From Leucobacter sp. wl10 (GTDB taxonomy: Bacteria; Actinomycetota; Actinomycetes; Actinomycetales; Microbacteriaceae): a stretch of 64,000 nucleotides of DNA. Shown in pieces: positions 43,320-51,073 of the stretch. The position numbers and the translations under genes were made by a program. How positions within the stretch are numbered: position 1 is the stretch's first letter; every line of letters begins with the position of its first letter. Below the pieces are notes generated by a model that worked only from the letters and a program-made list of their open reading frames with translations, was not told the origin of the DNA and ran no database searches. Location of the stretch: contig NZ_KZ983988.1 of the NCBI RefSeq assembly GCF_003569785.1, positions 62,001 through 126,000 on the forward strand, given 5' to 3'.

Positions 43320-43502
43320 TTACTCCTCAACGAAAACGCAGTCCTTCTTCGAACAGATGTCTTCAAGCCCGTCAGGGAATTCGGCGCCCGCCCCCTTCGA
43401 GGGTCCGACCGACATGAGACCGGGGCCCGGCCGGTCGGCAGGAACATCCAGGGTCAACCCCGGTTCGGCGCCTCGGCCATACGGAGAAGAGAAGACATTC
43501 AT
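43320..43502 (-). CDS. small protein with C-x4-C tail, coupled to the protease
   Basis: This 60-residue protein has an ATG overlapping the protease stop (ATGA), which argues for real translation; an in-frame GTG at 43514 is an alternative. It has no signal peptide. Its C-terminus GLEDICSKKDCVFVEE parallels that of the next gene (SLKDPCANQECVYIDE): the same Cys spacing, the same Val after the second Cys and an acidic end. The rest is Gly/Pro-rich. It could be an inhibitor, chaperone or substrate of the protease, or a decayed paralogue of the neighbour that lost its signal peptide. The function is unknown. Confidence 0.55.
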   Translation of the reverse strand: MNVFSSPYGRGAEPGLTLDVPADRPGPGLMSVGPSKGAGAEFPDGLEDICSKKDCVFVEE

Positions 43503-44277
43503 CCACGCCCCCACTGGCTGAGCAGCGTGTCTATCGGAATGTAAACCGCACCGATACGTATACCACTTATAGAGATCGATCCCACGTGCATACCAACGGC
43601 CTTCACCCCTGCACTTGTCGCTTGCCAGACCGGCCCTCCGGAGTCACCGCCCGAAGACCAGTAGTTCGTAACAAAAGCTCGAACACCCTTCCAGCTGGTG
43701 GTTCCCGTGATGCGACCCTCAGTCCAGCCGGTAGTCTTGCCCATCTTTCCCACAAGTACGCCCGAGTACTGAGAGGAAGTAGGCATGGTGCCGGTGACAC
43801 GCCCCGTTCCTCCTGGTCCAGGACGAGCACCGGTTCTCGGGTCGACAACGATCTGGTATGGGATGACATTGCTGTAGTACGAGAAAAACATTGAGTCACC
43901 GTTTGGGCTGGACTTCTTAGCGGCTATGGTGCCGAACGCTGAACCAGTGCCGTACACAGTACTTCCAACACCACCCCCACAATGCGCCGCGGAGAGAATG
44001 AACCAGCCTGAGTAGCCGCTAACGATCCAGGAGGCGGTGCAAGAACCCGGATTGTAGCCAGGCGAGTTGAAGTAGATAGGATCCCCGACAAGGTAGCCGT
44101 ATGTGGCACGAGCGCCCTTCGCGGAACCCGCGTCCTCAGAGGGTTCCTGCGCGAAGACATCCCCTGCTTGAGAGTGATACTCCTGGCCAGTCCCATTGGC
44201 CACCGCAGGAGCGCCTGATGTTGCCATCAACACCAGTCCTGCCACTACGCCTATCAATCTAAGTCTTTTTTAAGCAT
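43499..44277 (-). CDS. secreted trypsin-like serine protease (S1), start interrupted by a one-base frameshift in an A-run
   Basis: The main frame (252 codons from 44257) is an S1 chymotrypsin-fold protease: His in SAAHCGGG, Asp in PNGDSMFF, Ser in SSGGDSGGPVW, and Cys before and after the His loop. Its own start is only a TTG with no ribosome-binding site. The proper start is ATG 44277, with AAAGGA eight bases upstream, but it runs out of frame. One more A in the six-base A-run (44266-44271) would join them as MLKKRLR then LIGVVAGLVLMATS, a complete signal peptide (259 residues in total). So this is a frameshift, a slippage-controlled gene, or a sequencing error. Base composition is unlike the neighbouring genes. 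Confidence 0.8.
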
Positions 44278-44550
44278 TTGTTCTTTCCTTTGAGAATTTT
44301 GCACATGTATTAAACATATGTAATGGTATGCATACACCTCTCAATTTACATACTTAAAAAATTATTAACAAGTTATGTCTCGTCAAGATTCATATTCTTT
44401 ACTTTAGGGTCTTAATAGTTTTCATGTGCAATCCATCTGCTAATCGTGACTACCAGTTCTGGCACTATTGGAAGATTCCGATCACGCCTGCACAGAACAG
44501 AGAAGACCGCTCGGAAACGAACCGGTAGAGCTGGTAATCCAGCTCTGTGT
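44278..44550. other. AT-rich non-coding stretch upstream of the protease
   Basis: The stretch contains runs such as TTAAAAAATTATTAACAAG and is far more AT-rich than the rest of the window. It includes the protease ribosome-binding site and probably its promoter; TTGACG occurs on the minus strand near 44393, but no well-spaced -10 could be fixed. A small perfect hairpin (AGAGCTGG/CCAGCTCT, 44527-44546) lies at its right end. I see no gene here. It marks the island as horizontally acquired. Confidence 0.6.
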
Positions 44551-44764
44551 GGGTGAACGCCGCGATCGACCGGATCGCCGACGCGCCGATGAGCCTCATC
44601 GGCAAGATCGCGGCGAGGCGCCCCGGGGAGCCCGCGCCGAGGAGCTCCATCCCGGCCAGGGCCTTCTGACGACAAGCCGGTGCGAATGTTCATCGCCCTG
44701 TCAATCACTCGGGGCACGGCATCGCCTGGGGCCGCGCGCTCGAGAGACTCGACCCAGGCACCAC
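44551..44764 (+). pseudogene. decayed 5' copy of the GT4-like transferase gene at 48684
   Basis: Translation gives NAAIDRIADAPMSLIGKIAARR, against NALIDRIADAPMSPIGRIAARR in the intact gene, and then SSIPARAF. A one-base insertion creates a stop (CTTCTGACGAC versus CTTCGACGAC). Further on a base is missing, after which PVNHSGHGIAWGRALERLDPG matches PVNYSGQGIVWARALEALDPG. Similarity ends near 44764, where the LpxD promoter copy begins. It is a clear pseudogene with two compensating frameshifts and no 3' part. Confidence 0.85.
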
Positions 44765-44841
44765 TTTGATAACGCGACCGCACGGATCGACGCGAACTCC
44801 CCCAGTCTATGAGTTTCCACCGGGGAAGCCGCCGAGCGCGC

Positions 44842-44853
44842 TACAGTCGTGGC
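44842..44853 (+). promoter_or_regulatory. -10 element of the LpxD-like gene (leaderless)
   Basis: TACAGT at 44842-44847 is followed by six bases and the ATG at 44854, with no ribosome-binding site. The same element and spacing are preserved in the duplicated copy (42779-42784, ATG 42791), which supports its being functional. Confidence 0.6.
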
Positions 44854-45756
44854 ATGACTGCCCTCACCGCTCAGACCATCGCCTCCGATTTCTCCGCACG
44901 GCTGATCGGCGAGGACCTGCCGGTCTCCGGGCCCGCGCCGCTCGCCGACGCCGGCTCCGGCGCCGTCACCTTCGTCGGCGACACCGGCAAGTACGCGGCC
45001 GACTTCGCGCGGGCGATGGCGAGCGGCGCGGTCGTGCTCGCCCCGCTCGGCACCGAGCTTCCCGGGGGCGCCGCCGGCGCCCTGATCCTCGTCGAGAATC
45101 CGCGAGCGGCCTTCGGACAGACCGTCGCCCGCCATTTCGCCCCCCGCTCCGAACCGGGCATCGCCGAGACGGCGCGGATCCACCCCACGGCGCGCGTGCA
45201 CGAGACCGCGCACGTCGGCGAGTACACGGTGGTGCGCGCGGGCGCCGTCCTCGAGGCGCACGCCGAGGTGCGGGACCACGTGGTCATCGGGCACAACGTG
45301 GTCGTCGGCGAGCACGCGCTCGTGAAGAGCCAGGCCGTCATCGGCGAGGAGGGATTCGGAATCGAGAAGGACGCCGACGGCAACAACTTCCACGTGCCGC
45401 ACATCGGATCCGTGCGCCTCGGCGCGCACACCGAGGTCGGCAACTTCACCACGGTCTGCTCGGGGACGATCGCCCCCACCACGATCGGCGACTACACCAA
45501 GATCGACGATCACGTGCACATCGCGCACAACTGCCGCATCGGCAGGAACGTCATCGTGACGGCGTGCGCCGAGATCTCGGGCAGCGTCGTGATCGAGGAC
45601 GACGTCTGGATCGGGCCCAACGCATCGGTGATCCAGGGGCTCACGCTCGGCAGGGACTCTCTGCTGGGGATCGGGGCGGTCGCGGTGAAGTCGATCCCGG
45701 AGAACGAGGTGCGGGTGGGCAATCCGGCGAAGCGCCTCGGCGACAATAAGAGATGA
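44854..45756 (+). CDS. LpxD-like N-acyltransferase (left-handed beta helix)
   Basis: This 300-residue homologue of LpxD (UDP-3-O-acyl-glucosamine N-acyltransferase) has an N-terminal uridine-binding-type domain (1-100), then hexapeptide repeats with the LpxD landmarks AVIGEEGFGI (about 161-170), VPHIGSVRLG (181-190) and HIAHNCRIG (222-230), with His225 at the position of the catalytic His. LpxD transfers a 3-hydroxyacyl chain from ACP to an amino sugar in Gram-negative lipid A synthesis. Finding it in an actinobacterial glycan locus suggests acylation of an amino-sugar nucleotide here. It is convergent with the deacetylase-like gene of the ACP operon (20 bases apart). Confidence 0.88.
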   Translation: MTALTAQTIASDFSARLIGEDLPVSGPAPLADAGSGAVTFVGDTGKYAADFARAMASGAVVLAPLGTELPGGAAGALILVENPRAAFGQTVARHFAPRSEPGIAETARIHPTARVHETAHVGEYTVVRAGAVLEAHAEVRDHVVIGHNVVVGEHALVKSQAVIGEEGFGIEKDADGNNFHVPHIGSVRLGAHTEVGNFTTVCSGTIAPTTIGDYTKIDDHVHIAHNCRIGRNVIVTACAEISGSVVIEDDVWIGPNASVIQGLTLGRDSLLGIGAVAVKSIPENEVRVGNPAKRLGDNKR

Positions 45757-45776
45757 CGGCCGGGCCCGCCGAGGCT

Positions 45777-46451
45777 TCAGTAGTTCTCGGCGGGAACCTT
45801 CTCGAACCACCAGAACGGGTGGGTGAGCACCTGCATCAGCGGCTCCCTGCCCACCCACAGCCCGAAGTGCCCCTCGCGCCACCGGCCGCTCGAATCGCTG
45901 AGGTACTTCATATCGGGCATCATGAAGCGCGTCTCGTAGGCGTGATAGGCGACCGAGTCGCTCCACCGCTCCAGCAGCCCGTTCGCGAACTCCATTCCTC
46001 CCATGCGCGCGGGCTCGTGGGAGCTGAATCCGCCGAGCGGGCGCCCTACGGCGGCCTCGAACACCGCGCGCTGACGATCGGCCCACTCGAGGTCGTCGCC
46101 GCCGAGCCATCCGCACACACCCCCCTCCAGGTGAAGCTGGACCTCATGGCCCAGCTGCTCCATCTCCTGCACGATGCGCAGCGACGGCAGGCTGAGCAGG
46201 TTGTACCCCTGAGCGTGCACGCGCAGGAAGAAGGTCGCAGTGCAGCCGGCCTCGGCGTCGATGCGCGCCACCCGCGCGGCCTGCTCGATGGTGTTGTCGA
46301 TGTCGTGCCGCAGGATCATGTGCCGCTCCCGCGGCTCGGCGAGATACCGCTCGAAGCTCGTCACCGCGTAGCCCGCCTCCCGGTAGGCGCGCAGCGTATC
46401 GGCGTAGGAACGAAGCGAGTAGTCGTGGGTCTCGAAGCTCTGCACCTTCAT
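45777..46451 (-). CDS. polysaccharide deacetylase-like (CE4-type) protein
   Basis: This 224-residue protein has a CE4/NodB-like fold: the metal-type motif LRHDIDN (His49, Asp50, Asp52), GHEVQLHLE, a SSHEP block and a late THPFWW, as in deacetylase-like proteins of O-antigen loci. It has no signal peptide, so it should act on a cytosolic sugar nucleotide or lipid-linked sugar. Last gene of the ACP-ketoreductase-KAS III operon, it could free an amino group before the LpxD-like enzyme acylates it, playing the part of LpxC. That role is inferred. Confidence 0.75.
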   Translation of the reverse strand: MKVQSFETHDYSLRSYADTLRAYREAGYAVTSFERYLAEPRERHMILRHDIDNTIEQAARVARIDAEAGCTATFFLRVHAQGYNLLSLPSLRIVQEMEQLGHEVQLHLEGGVCGWLGGDDLEWADRQRAVFEAAVGRPLGGFSSHEPARMGGMEFANGLLERWSDSVAYHAYETRFMMPDMKYLSDSSGRWREGHFGLWVGREPLMQVLTHPFWWFEKVPAENY

Positions 46452-46533
46452 CGGCCCTGCACTTTCGGGGTAGGGGACATCATGTCGTTCATCGATCGGA
46501 TCCTCCCGCGCCGGAGCCTCCCCGGCGCGGGCC

Positions 46534-47550
46534 TCACCACTCGAGGACGAGGCCGCCCCAGGAGAGGCCGACGCCGAAGCCGAGCAGCATCACCCGCATT
46601 CCCCGCCGGAGCACCCCCTCGCGCTGGGCCTCGGTGAGCGCGATCGGAATCGTCGATGAGACCGTGTTGCCCGTCTCGGCGAGCGACACGAAGAACCTCT
46701 CCCGGGGCACCTTCAGCTTCTTGCGCAGGTGCTCGAGCATGAAGGCGTTGGCCTGGTGAAAGACGAACAGGTCGACGTCGTCGAGTTGCAGGCCCTCCCG
46801 CTCGAGAATCCGAGCGACCGAGTGGGGCACCACCCGCAGCGTGAAGTTGAAGATCTCGGGCCCGTCCATGAACAGGTCGTAGCCGTTGCTCGAGATGCCG
46901 CGCTCGGAGGCCGCGGACTTCGGCTCGAGGTCGGTACCGGGCCGCAGCCCGCCGTTCGGCACCACGAGGTGCCTGGCCCCCGAACCGTCGGTGCCGTACA
47001 ACGGGGCGCCGATCCCGCGGCCCGCGGCACCCTCATCCTGCTCGGCGACGAGCGTCGCCGCCGCACCGTCGCCGAAGATGGTGCGCACGCTCTTGTCGGC
47101 CGGGTTCACGAACTTGGTGTAGGTGTCCGAGGTGATCACCAGCACGCGCAACGCCTGACCGGACTCGATGAGACCCTTCGCCTGGCCGAGCGCGTAGATG
47201 TATCCCGAGCAGCCCAGGTTGAGATCGACGGCCCCCGCGTCGATGCGCAGGCCGAGCCCCTCGTGCACGATGCACGCCGTCGTCGGCAGAAAGTAGTCGG
47301 GGCTCTGCGTGCACACGATGAGGTAGTCGATCGAGTGCGCCTCGATGCCGTGCTCCTCGAGCAGGCGGTTTCCGGCGGCGATCGCGAGGTCCGACGTGAA
47401 TTCGTCCTCGGCCGCGACGCGGCGGCGGTGCACCCCCGTCTTGGCGGCGATCTTCTCGACCGACCACTCGGGGAACTCGGCGGAGAGCTCCTCGTTCGAA
47501 AGCACTCGCTCGGGCAGGTGATAGCCGACAGCGACGACACGTACGGTCAT
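46534..47550 (-). CDS. 3-oxoacyl-ACP synthase III-like enzyme
   Basis: This 338-residue FabH-family enzyme has its catalytic triad complete: Cys114 in NLGCSGYIYA, His265 in FHQANAF, Asn295 in ETGNTVSS. The family condenses a short acyl-CoA with malonyl-ACP to 3-oxoacyl-ACP. It lies in the same minus-strand run as a ketoreductase and an ACP (17 bases after this gene's start), so it probably makes a dedicated short acyl-ACP rather than serving bulk fatty acid synthesis. The minus-strand TAGAGT lies seven bases before its ATG, suggesting its own leaderless start as well. Confidence 0.9.
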   Translation of the reverse strand: MTVRVVAVGYHLPERVLSNEELSAEFPEWSVEKIAAKTGVHRRRVAAEDEFTSDLAIAAGNRLLEEHGIEAHSIDYLIVCTQSPDYFLPTTACIVHEGLGLRIDAGAVDLNLGCSGYIYALGQAKGLIESGQALRVLVITSDTYTKFVNPADKSVRTIFGDGAAATLVAEQDEGAAGRGIGAPLYGTDGSGARHLVVPNGGLRPGTDLEPKSAASERGISSNGYDLFMDGPEIFNFTLRVVPHSVARILEREGLQLDDVDLFVFHQANAFMLEHLRKKLKVPRERFFVSLAETGNTVSSTIPIALTEAQREGVLRRGMRVMLLGFGVGLSWGGLVLEW

Positions 47551-47566
47551 GCCTCAGACTCTACAC

Positions 47567-48352
47567 TTAGTTTGCGGTGTATCCGCCATCCACTACCAGC
47601 GTGGTACCGGTGACCCACCTCGCAGCGGGCGACAGCAGGTAGAGCGCGGCGTTCGCCACGTCCTCGGGCGAGCCGACGCCCAGCGGGTGAGCGGCTTCGA
47701 TGGCCTCCCATCCGGCCTGCCCCACGGTGCGCCGCAGTCGTGCTGTGAGCGGCGTCTCGACGATGCCGGCCGCGATACTGTTCACGCGCACGCCCTCGGG
47801 CGCCAGCTCGAGCGCGAGCGAGCGCGCGAGCGACGACACCGCGGCCTTCGACGCCGCGTACACGCTCACCCCGGGCTCGCCGACCAGGCCCGCGGCCGAC
47901 GACATGAGCACCACGCTCGCACGCTCGGCCCGCACCTTCGGGCTGCGGAACGCCTTGACGAGCAGCACGCTGCTCGTCACGTTCGCGCTGAGCAGTGTGT
48001 TCACGTGCTTCGCGGTGATGGCGCGCAGCGGGGCGGCCGCGTGCTCTCCCGCGGCGTGCAGCATGCCGTCGAGCGGACCCATCTCGCCGACGATGCCGGC
48101 GAAAAGCTCACCGTGGCCCGCGTGCTCGGCCAGGTCGGCGGCGAAGGCGCGGTGCCCCTCCCCGTCGAGCATCGAGGCCGTCTCACCAAGCGCATCCGCG
48201 CGGCGCGCGACCAGCGCCACGCGCGCGCCCTCGCGGCTCGCGGCGACCGCGGCAGCCCGGCCGATCCCCGACGAGGCGCCGGTGATCAGCAGCGCACGTC
48301 CGGCGAGGCCCAGGAAGTCCCGGTCCTCCGCGTCAGCCGCCGAGGGGATCAC
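47567..48352 (-). CDS. SDR ketoreductase, FabG-like
   Basis: This 261-residue short-chain dehydrogenase/reductase has a cofactor motif TGASSGIG at 24-31, the catalytic Ser in MSSAAGLVG and Tyr/Lys in YAASKAAV, and a C-terminal VVDGGYTAN. It probably reduces the 3-oxoacyl-ACP made by the KAS III next to it to 3-hydroxyacyl-ACP. Its ATG overlaps the ACP stop (ATGA), so the two are coupled. No dehydratase or enoyl reductase is encoded in the operon. Confidence 0.9.
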   Translation of the reverse strand: MIPSAADAEDRDFLGLAGRALLITGASSGIGRAAAVAASREGARVALVARRADALGETASMLDGEGHRAFAADLAEHAGHGELFAGIVGEMGPLDGMLHAAGEHAAAPLRAITAKHVNTLLSANVTSSVLLVKAFRSPKVRAERASVVLMSSAAGLVGEPGVSVYAASKAAVSSLARSLALELAPEGVRVNSIAAGIVETPLTARLRRTVGQAGWEAIEAAHPLGVGSPEDVANAALYLLSPAARWVTGTTLVVDGGYTAN

Positions 48353-48567
48353 CGCGCGGCGGTCACGAGCGCGAGCAGATCGTCGACCGTCTCCGCCTTG
48401 GCGAGCTCGTCAGCGTCGATCTCGGCGCCGAGGCGCTCGTCGATCTCGGCGATGAAGGAGAGGTTGGCGAGAGAGTCCCACCCCTGCTCCTCGAGGCTCT
48501 TCGTTTCCGAGGCTTCATCGACTTCGAGAATCTCGGCGACCAGCTGCAACAGCGACTGCTTATCCAT
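48349..48567 (-). CDS. acyl carrier protein
   Basis: This 72-residue acidic helical protein has the phosphopantetheine site GWDSLANL, with Ser32. It carries the acyl chain for the ketoreductase, KAS III and, by inference, the LpxD/LpxA-like transferases. It is a private ACP rather than the housekeeping one: the site reads GWDSL instead of the usual DSLD. The minus-strand TAGGAT six bases before the ATG points to a leaderless promoter heading the operon. Confidence 0.9.
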   Translation of the reverse strand: MDKQSLLQLVAEILEVDEASETKSLEEQGWDSLANLSFIAEIDERLGAEIDADELAKAETVDDLLALVTAAR

Positions 48568-48636
48568 GCCCGCATCCTATCCCAGCGCCGTCGGGGCCAC
48601 CGGACGGCAGCCGGGGTCCGGGCGTTCCCCGCAGAG

Positions 48637-48648
48637 TAAGATGACCGC
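48637..48648 (+). promoter_or_regulatory. -10 element for a leaderless leader ORF and GT gene
   Basis: TAAGAT at 48637-48642 lies six bases before the ATG at 48649, placing the transcription start at the short leader reading frame that precedes the GT4-like gene. Confidence 0.5.
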
Positions 48649-48687
48649 ATGGAAACGACCGGACGAACGGGTGCTCGCCCGCTGTGA
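48649..48687 (+). CDS. 12-codon leader ORF overlapping the glycosyltransferase start
   Basis: The ATG at 48649 opens METTGRTGARPL and stops at TGA 48685-48687, which overlaps the GTG start of the transferase (GTGA). The -10 element six bases upstream makes it a probable leaderless leader peptide. Since the transferase itself has no ribosome-binding site, translation of the leader may deliver ribosomes to it by termination-reinitiation. Confidence 0.4.
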   Translation: METTGRTGARPL

Positions 48688-49913
48688 ATCGCAACGCCTA
48701 CCCGTCCTGGATGAACGCCCTGATCGACCGGATCGCGGACGCGCCGATGAGCCCGATCGGCCGGATCGCGGCCAGGCGCCTCGGCAGGTCGGCCCCGCGG
48801 GGCTCGATCCCGACCACCGCCTTCGACGACAGGCCGATCCGGGTGCTCATCGCGCCCGTCAACTACTCGGGCCAGGGCATCGTCTGGGCGCGCGCGCTCG
48901 AGGCGCTCGATCCCGGTATCTCGGCCCGCAACATGGCGATGGAGGTGCCGGGCGGCTTCTCCTTCGACGCCGACCTCCTCGTACCCGTCGGCACCTATCA
49001 CAACGACCCCGACTGGCAGCGGCGGCAGTTCGCGGCTGCGGCGAGCGCGACGCACGTGCTCATCGAGGCCGAGGAGCCGCCGTTCGGCCGCCTCATGGGC
49101 CGCTCGGTCGCCGCGCAGGCCCGCGCGCTGCAGGAGCGGGGGGTGAACGTCGCGTTCCTCGCCCACGGCACCGACATCCGGCTGCCCTCGCGTCACATCG
49201 CCGGGAACCCTCTCTCCTACTACGACGACCCCGCGGTGTACCTGCCGCGGGCCGAGCAGCTCGCGGCGCGCAACATCGCGCTCGTCACCGGCAGCGGAAG
49301 GCCCGCGTTCGTCTCGACCCCCGACCTGCTCGTCGATCTGCCCGGCGCTCGGTGGTGTCCCGTCGCCGTGGATCCGGAGCGCTGGGCGGCGCAGGATCGC
49401 ATCGAGCGCGCGCCCGGCGCACCGCTGCGGGTGGTGCACGCGCCCTCCGTCGCGGCGTACAAGGGCACGGACATGATCCTGCCGACGCTCGAACGGCTGC
49501 GCGACGAGGGTCTCATCGAGTTCCGGCTCGTGCGCGGCGTGCCCTCGCGCGACATGCCCGCGGTGTTCGCCGAGGCCGACGTGATGCTCGACCAGTTCCG
49601 CGCCGGCTCGTACGGCGTCGCCGCGTGCGAGGCGCTCGCCGCTGGCTGCCTCGCCGTGGGGCAGGTCTCGCCCCAGGTGCGATCCGCGGTGCGCGAGGAG
49701 ACGGGTCGCGAGCTCCCCGTCCTCGAGGCCGACCCCGACTCGCTCGAGACGCTGCTGCGCGGCCTCGCAACCGCGCAGGACCTCACCCCCGCACGCGCGA
49801 GGGGCGTCGAGTTCGTGCGCGCGGTGCACGACGGGCGGCTCGCGGCCCGAGCGCTCCGCGATCACTGGATCGCCCCCGATCGAAAGGACCCCGCCGGTGC
49901 ACCCCGCAGCTGA
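48684..49913 (+). CDS. GT4-like glycosyltransferase, paralogue A
   Basis: This 409-residue protein has an N-terminal Rossmann half with IRVLIAPVNYSGQGIVWARALE (about 50-71) and a C-terminal GT4-type donor half with AYKGTDMILPTLERL and DQFRAGSYGVAACEALAAG, whose Glu is in the usual nucleotide-sugar position. Two further intact paralogues (49897, 52246) and a broken copy (44551) share these blocks. I cannot name the family. Start GTG 48684 overlaps the leader ORF; ATG 48711 is an alternative. The stop lies inside the start of the next paralogue, so they form one operon. Confidence 0.82.
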   Translation: MNRNAYPSWMNALIDRIADAPMSPIGRIAARRLGRSAPRGSIPTTAFDDRPIRVLIAPVNYSGQGIVWARALEALDPGISARNMAMEVPGGFSFDADLLVPVGTYHNDPDWQRRQFAAAASATHVLIEAEEPPFGRLMGRSVAAQARALQERGVNVAFLAHGTDIRLPSRHIAGNPLSYYDDPAVYLPRAEQLAARNIALVTGSGRPAFVSTPDLLVDLPGARWCPVAVDPERWAAQDRIERAPGAPLRVVHAPSVAAYKGTDMILPTLERLRDEGLIEFRLVRGVPSRDMPAVFAEADVMLDQFRAGSYGVAACEALAAGCLAVGQVSPQVRSAVREETGRELPVLEADPDSLETLLRGLATAQDLTPARARGVEFVRAVHDGRLAARALRDHWIAPDRKDPAGAPRS

Positions 49914-51069
49914 ACGCGTCTGGAAGCTCGTCCCGAAGTTCGCGCAGGACGCGATCGCCTCGGGTGTGGACCGAGCGCGCGGGGTCACCCCGCCCGCACC
50001 GCCCGCGCCCGACATGACGAAGCCCATCCGCCTCATGATCGGCCCTGTGAACTACGCGGGCCAGGGATACCGCTGGGCCCGCGCGGTCGAGCAGACGGGG
50101 CGGGTGTCTGCGAAGAACTACGTGCACGAGGCCAACAACCCGCTGCAGTACGCAGCCGACTACACGGTCACCTGGCGCACGGCGGAGCACTCCCGCTCGT
50201 GGCAGCGCGCGATGTACGAGACCCTCGCCCGCGACTACACGCACGCGCTCATCGAAGCGTGCTACCCGATCCTCGGAGGCAGGTTCGAGGGAGACATGTA
50301 CCGGCAGATCGAGCTGCTGCAGGCGGCGGGGCTCGAGGTCGGCTTCATCGGGCACGGCACCGACGTGCGGTTGCCCTCGACGCACGCGGCGAGCGAGGAG
50401 TGGTCGTTCTTCCGCGACGACGAGTGGGTGGATCCGGGTCTCGTCGAGCCGGTGGTGGCGAAGAACCTCAAACTGATCGCCGACACGGGCCTGCCGACGT
50501 TCGTGTCGACGCCCGGCCTGCTGCTCGACCTGCCGCAGGCGCACCTGCTCGGCGTGATGATCGACGTCGAGAAGTGGGCGAACGACCGGCCGCTCCTCGC
50601 GCGCGACCGCATCAAGGTGGTGCACGCACCCACCAACCCCATCACCAAGGGCACCGGCTATGTGACCCCGGTGGTGCAGCGCCTCGAGCGGGAGGGGCTC
50701 ATCGAGTACGTCGAGCTGAAGGGGATCCCGAACGACCAGATGCCGGCCGTGTTCGCCGACGCCGACGTGGTGCTCGACCAGTTCAGGGTGGGCGACTACG
50801 GCGTGGCGGCGTGCGAGACCATGGCCTCCGGCCGCGTGGTGCTGGCGCACGTGAGCGACCAGGTGCGGGGCGAGGTCGAGCGGCGCGCAGGGCTGCCGCT
50901 GCCGATCCCCGAGACCAACGCCGAGAACCTGGAGGACGTGCTGCGCGACATCGCCCTGCGCCGCGACCACTACCGGGCGATCGCCGCGCAGGGGCCCGAG
51001 TTCGTGCGGCGCCTGCACAGCGGCGACTTCTCGCGCGAGGTGCTCATGCGCGAGTTCCTGGAGGCGTAG
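49897..51069 (+). CDS. GT4-like glycosyltransferase, paralogue B
   Basis: This 390-residue paralogue of the preceding protein has IRLMIGPVNYAGQGYRWARAVE (about 44-65), GHGTDVRLPS, TKGTGYVTPVVQRL and DQFRVGDYGVAACETMASG. The N-terminal 40 residues differ between the copies, possibly setting the acceptor or membrane contact. Start GTG 49897 lies inside the 3' end of the upstream gene (17-base overlap). It is probably one of three successive transferases acting on the same growing glycan. Confidence 0.82.
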   Translation: MHPAAERVWKLVPKFAQDAIASGVDRARGVTPPAPPAPDMTKPIRLMIGPVNYAGQGYRWARAVEQTGRVSAKNYVHEANNPLQYAADYTVTWRTAEHSRSWQRAMYETLARDYTHALIEACYPILGGRFEGDMYRQIELLQAAGLEVGFIGHGTDVRLPSTHAASEEWSFFRDDEWVDPGLVEPVVAKNLKLIADTGLPTFVSTPGLLLDLPQAHLLGVMIDVEKWANDRPLLARDRIKVVHAPTNPITKGTGYVTPVVQRLEREGLIEYVELKGIPNDQMPAVFADADVVLDQFRVGDYGVAACETMASGRVVLAHVSDQVRGEVERRAGLPLPIPETNAENLEDVLRDIALRRDHYRAIAAQGPEFVRRLHSGDFSREVLMREFLEA

Positions 51070-51073
51070 CCCC

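Noticed and set aside
43499-44277. Protease as a dead pseudogene
   Set aside because: Catalytic His, Asp and Ser, the cysteines and the downstream frame are intact; the only defect is one base in a homopolymer next to a strong start site.
44412-44783. 123-codon minus-strand frame
   Set aside because: It runs antisense through the GT pseudogene and the duplicated promoter; no motif, no ribosome-binding site.
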